Under the pieces are notes generated by a model, which saw only the letters and a program-made list of their open reading frames with translations, searched no databases and was not told where the DNA came from. Shown one piece after another: positions 61,964 through 64,000 of a stretch of DNA of 64,000 nt (its first letter is position 1; the number at the start of each line of letters is the position of its first letter). Both the position numbers and the translations under genes were made by a program. This DNA comes from Colwellia sp. Arc7-635 (lineage in GTDB: Bacteria > Pseudomonadota > Gammaproteobacteria > Enterobacterales > Alteromonadaceae). The DNA lies in assembly GCF_003971255.1 (NCBI RefSeq), contig NZ_CP034660.1, positions 310,001-374,000 on the forward strand, read 5' to 3'.

Positions 61964-62940
61964 TATTGTCTTCTTAATGCTTGCTCTACGATACGGATAA
62001 TAGTGCTTACTGATCTAGATTTTGCTATATGGGAAGTCGATCTAAGGCCTGTAATTTCATCTTTGTTAATATCTTTAAAATGTAGTGTTTCAAACTTGTC
62101 GGTATTATTGGCTAAATATTTACATAATTTTAAAAATCGCTTTAAACAAATTTTATCTAAGCTATGTGTTCCAGTTTTTCTATTGCGTTTAATCCACTCG
62201 AAAGAGTGAAGGACAATGACACAGGAATATTGTTCAGCTTGCCAGTTTGATAAAAGAGTATCTTTAATTTCAGAAAAAGAGCAAGCACTCAATTGAAGGT
62301 GCCTCTTGTGATGGGGGTAGTCGGTAAAGTTACTAACTGGAACTTCAATAGTATCAAAAACTAACTCTGGTTTCGTTAAAGTCTTGCTAACTACTATATT
62401 ACAAGGGTTATTTAAATAAGGCTCATTATAACTAGTATCAAAAGGGATGTTTAATTCATGTAAGGCTTTAAGTGTATTGTTAGATGCACCGTAGTTCCCT
62501 GCTCTGAAGCTACAAATATCACTGTCGTGATATTTTAGAATCATAGATCTAGCATGATTAATCAGCTTAATTTGTTCGTTAAGTTCAAAGCTACCAATAT
62601 TTCGATGTAGTTTATCGAAAGTGACAGGAAAGTTTTCTGCACCATTCAACCATTCGGTATGTATATGTAAGGAAACTTCTTGACCGGCTCGCTGAATATT
62701 TTTAACTGCACTTTCCAAAGGTTCTTGGCCAGAGTGATAAGAAAAAAAAGGTTCAACAAAAAATGATGCATTTAAATTGTATCTTTTAAATGTTTCAAGT
62801 TGAAAGTTAAGGCCATATTCCCCTTCGTCCGTTATTCCCCATAAACCACTGGAAACATTCTTTTTTATATCGTGATAAAACTCCCATACCTCAGTATCTA
62901 TCGTAAGAAAGACTTTTAATTTTTGCTTTTCGAGTGACAC
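61963..62940 (-). CDS. polysaccharide deacetylase-like protein (WalW type)
   Basis: A 325-residue protein of the NodB-like superfamily. It shows FLTIDTEVWEF (acid pair near residue 15), VSLHIHTEWL (metal-type histidines near 92), SFRAGNYGASN and VIVLHSFEWI. These are the ordered motifs of WalW-like deacetylases. It has no signal peptide. It forms an operon with the flippase, so it probably acts on lipid-linked sugar before export. The substrate is unknown. Confidence 0.78.
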   Translation of the reverse strand: MSLEKQKLKVFLTIDTEVWEFYHDIKKNVSSGLWGITDEGEYGLNFQLETFKRYNLNASFFVEPFFSYHSGQEPLESAVKNIQRAGQEVSLHIHTEWLNGAENFPVTFDKLHRNIGSFELNEQIKLINHARSMILKYHDSDICSFRAGNYGASNNTLKALHELNIPFDTSYNEPYLNNPCNIVVSKTLTKPELVFDTIEVPVSNFTDYPHHKRHLQLSACSFSEIKDTLLSNWQAEQYSCVIVLHSFEWIKRNRKTGTHSLDKICLKRFLKLCKYLANNTDKFETLHFKDINKDEITGLRSTSHIAKSRSVSTIIRIVEQALRRQ

Positions 62941-63176
62941 TTATCTTCCTTGCTACTACAGTACGGATGTACGAATAAATATAAAACTAGAGTATAACGA
63001 TATGATTCAATAAATTATATAGTTTAATACTTTATGCATTTCATATGTTCTACTACAAGCGAGTTACTTGCAGGGGTGATAGTCGTTTAATTGCTATGTT
63101 ATAGTATGCTTATTTAAGCTAATTTAAAGCTTTATCAGGCTAGCTCATTTTCGTTGATGTAAACAGGATATTTACA
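62941..63176. other. divergent spacer between the deacetylase and the GNAT gene
   Basis: An AT-rich divergent promoter region. CAAG...CTTG (about 63057-63072) is a short inverted repeat. No gene was seen. Confidence 0.35.
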
Positions 63177-64000
63177 GTGAATATAAATTTACCTTTCCAG
63201 AGTCATTTTTTTCTATTACGTTTAGGCTTATTTAAGATTGCTAAAATAAAAAGCAATTGTGTGGCGATTAATCAGAGTAATATTCATCTTTATAAAGACT
63301 ATACTCAATGCCAAATCAATGACTTTTTAAAAAAAACTGATTACTTTAAAATAGATGATATTAACGTAAACCTTAATTTTATTGAAAAATTTGAAACAGG
63401 TAGAAAAGTATACAAAGGTAACAACTCAAACCTTATTAATTACTATATAAACTTAGTTGATGGTTATGATAATTATATAGCTGATATGAAGAGTAAATAC
63501 AAAAAAGAGCTGAGAAGAGAAGTGCGACGTTTCTATGAAGCATTCGAATCAGTTACTATAGTTTATTTCAATAAGTCTGATGAAGTAGATACCTTTATGG
63601 CAGATATGAAAAACATTCATTCTAAAAGCTGGAAAAAAGGTACGTTGAATGAAGTCGCTAAGGCTTCAGTCACTAAGCTTACTAGCCAAGGTGAATGGTT
63701 GGGAGTAGTTTTGTACGCTAATGGTAAACCTATTAGCTATATGCATGGAATATTAAATAGTGATAACGAATATTTATTAATAAATAATGGTTATGATGAT
63801 GATTATAAAAGTTTAAAATCTGGAAAGGTACTCATCTCGAAAATTATCGAGAATCACATGCAGTTTGATATTAAAGCGATTGATTTTGGTTCAGGTAGCT
63901 CAACCTATAAAAAAATATTTTGTAATGACTCTAATAAAATTTATTCATCGTTAATTACAAGTAAAGGCTCTTCATACGCATTTCTTTTTCAAGTCCAAAT
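63177..64000 (+). CDS. CelD-like GNAT acetyltransferase (3' truncated by window edge)
   Basis: The frame opens at GTG 63177, preceded by AGGA (63165-63168), and stays open to the window end, giving about 274 residues. It contains KSKYKKELRREVRRFYE, SKSWKKG, GKPISYMHG, YDDDYKSLKSGKVL and IKAIDFGSGSSTYKKIF. These match the Acetyltransf_6 (CelD/BcsL) domain found in cellulose and EPS loci. The likely reaction is N-acylation of an amino sugar. The stop lies outside the window. Confidence 0.85.
   Translation, partial: MNINLPFQSHFFLLRLGLFKIAKIKSNCVAINQSNIHLYKDYTQCQINDFLKKTDYFKIDDINVNLNFIEKFETGRKVYKGNNSNLINYYINLVDGYDNYIADMKSKYKKELRREVRRFYEAFESVTIVYFNKSDEVDTFMADMKNIHSKSWKKGTLNEVAKASVTKLTSQGEWLGVVLYANGKPISYMHGILNSDNEYLLINNGYDDDYKSLKSGKVLISKIIENHMQFDIKAIDFGSGSSTYKKIFCNDSNKIYSSLITSKGSSYAFLFQVQ

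Overview
The window is a chromosomal segment of an AT-rich gammaproteobacterium. Its core genes (RpoB, RpoC, ribosomal proteins, EF-G, EF-Tu, SecY, PrkB/YhfA neighbours) are close to those of E. coli. The second half carries an XrtA/PEP-CTERM-type exopolysaccharide (EPS) locus, as found in marine Alteromonadales. The combination suggests Colwelliaceae (Colwellia or Thalassotalea-like); this is inference from protein character, not a computed placement.

Layout. 1-6862: 3' part of rpoB, then rpoC. 6863-11519: str operon (rpsL-rpsG-fusA-tuf) with its own promoter and several strong intercistronic stem-loops. 11520-12800: a gene-free stretch containing at least four intrinsic terminators and repeated, decayed copies of the tuf 3' end, followed by a MITE-like dispersed repeat. 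12801-14900 (minus): a second, divergent EF-G gene (fusA2), inverted between tuf and the S10 operon. 15342-20551: S10 operon with a structured leader, ending at a terminator. 20552-21440: an unusually long gene-free gap. 21448-27045: spc operon (rplN to secY-rpmJ). 27080-30119: alpha operon with a recognisable S4-binding pseudoknot leader, then a terminator. 30165-31959: prkB, yhfA (OsmC family) and tRNA-Arg(CCG).

32285-39751 reads as one operon: a periplasmic adaptor, an RND pump, and directly behind it the PEP-CTERM two-component pair PrsK/PrsR. 39937-45684 (minus) encodes the EPS export apparatus: XrtA-associated ATPase, outer-membrane protein, tyrosine autokinase, Wzz-like chain-length protein and Wza-like lipoprotein. 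The divergent plus-strand operon (45914-60298) begins with the undecaprenyl-phosphate sugar transferase. It continues with glycosyltransferases, acyl- and pyruvyl-transferases, deacetylase-fold proteins and a PaaK-like adenylate-forming enzyme. The end of the window has a minus-strand pair (Wzx-type flippase and a deacetylase-like protein) and the start of a CelD-like GNAT acetyltransferase cut by the window edge.

How it works together: the sugar transferase starts a lipid-linked repeat unit, the glycosyltransferases extend and decorate it, the flippase moves it across the inner membrane, and the chain-length, kinase and export proteins polymerise and secrete it. PrsK/PrsR are the likely sigma-54-dependent regulators. 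The exosortase XrtA, PEP-CTERM substrates and a Wzy polymerase were not seen here. The most unusual local signals are the tuf-tail/terminator array, the long gap between rpsQ and rplN, a perfect 90-bp tandem duplication at 59427-59606 that creates a 29-codon upstream reading frame, and the RND pump coupled to prsK.
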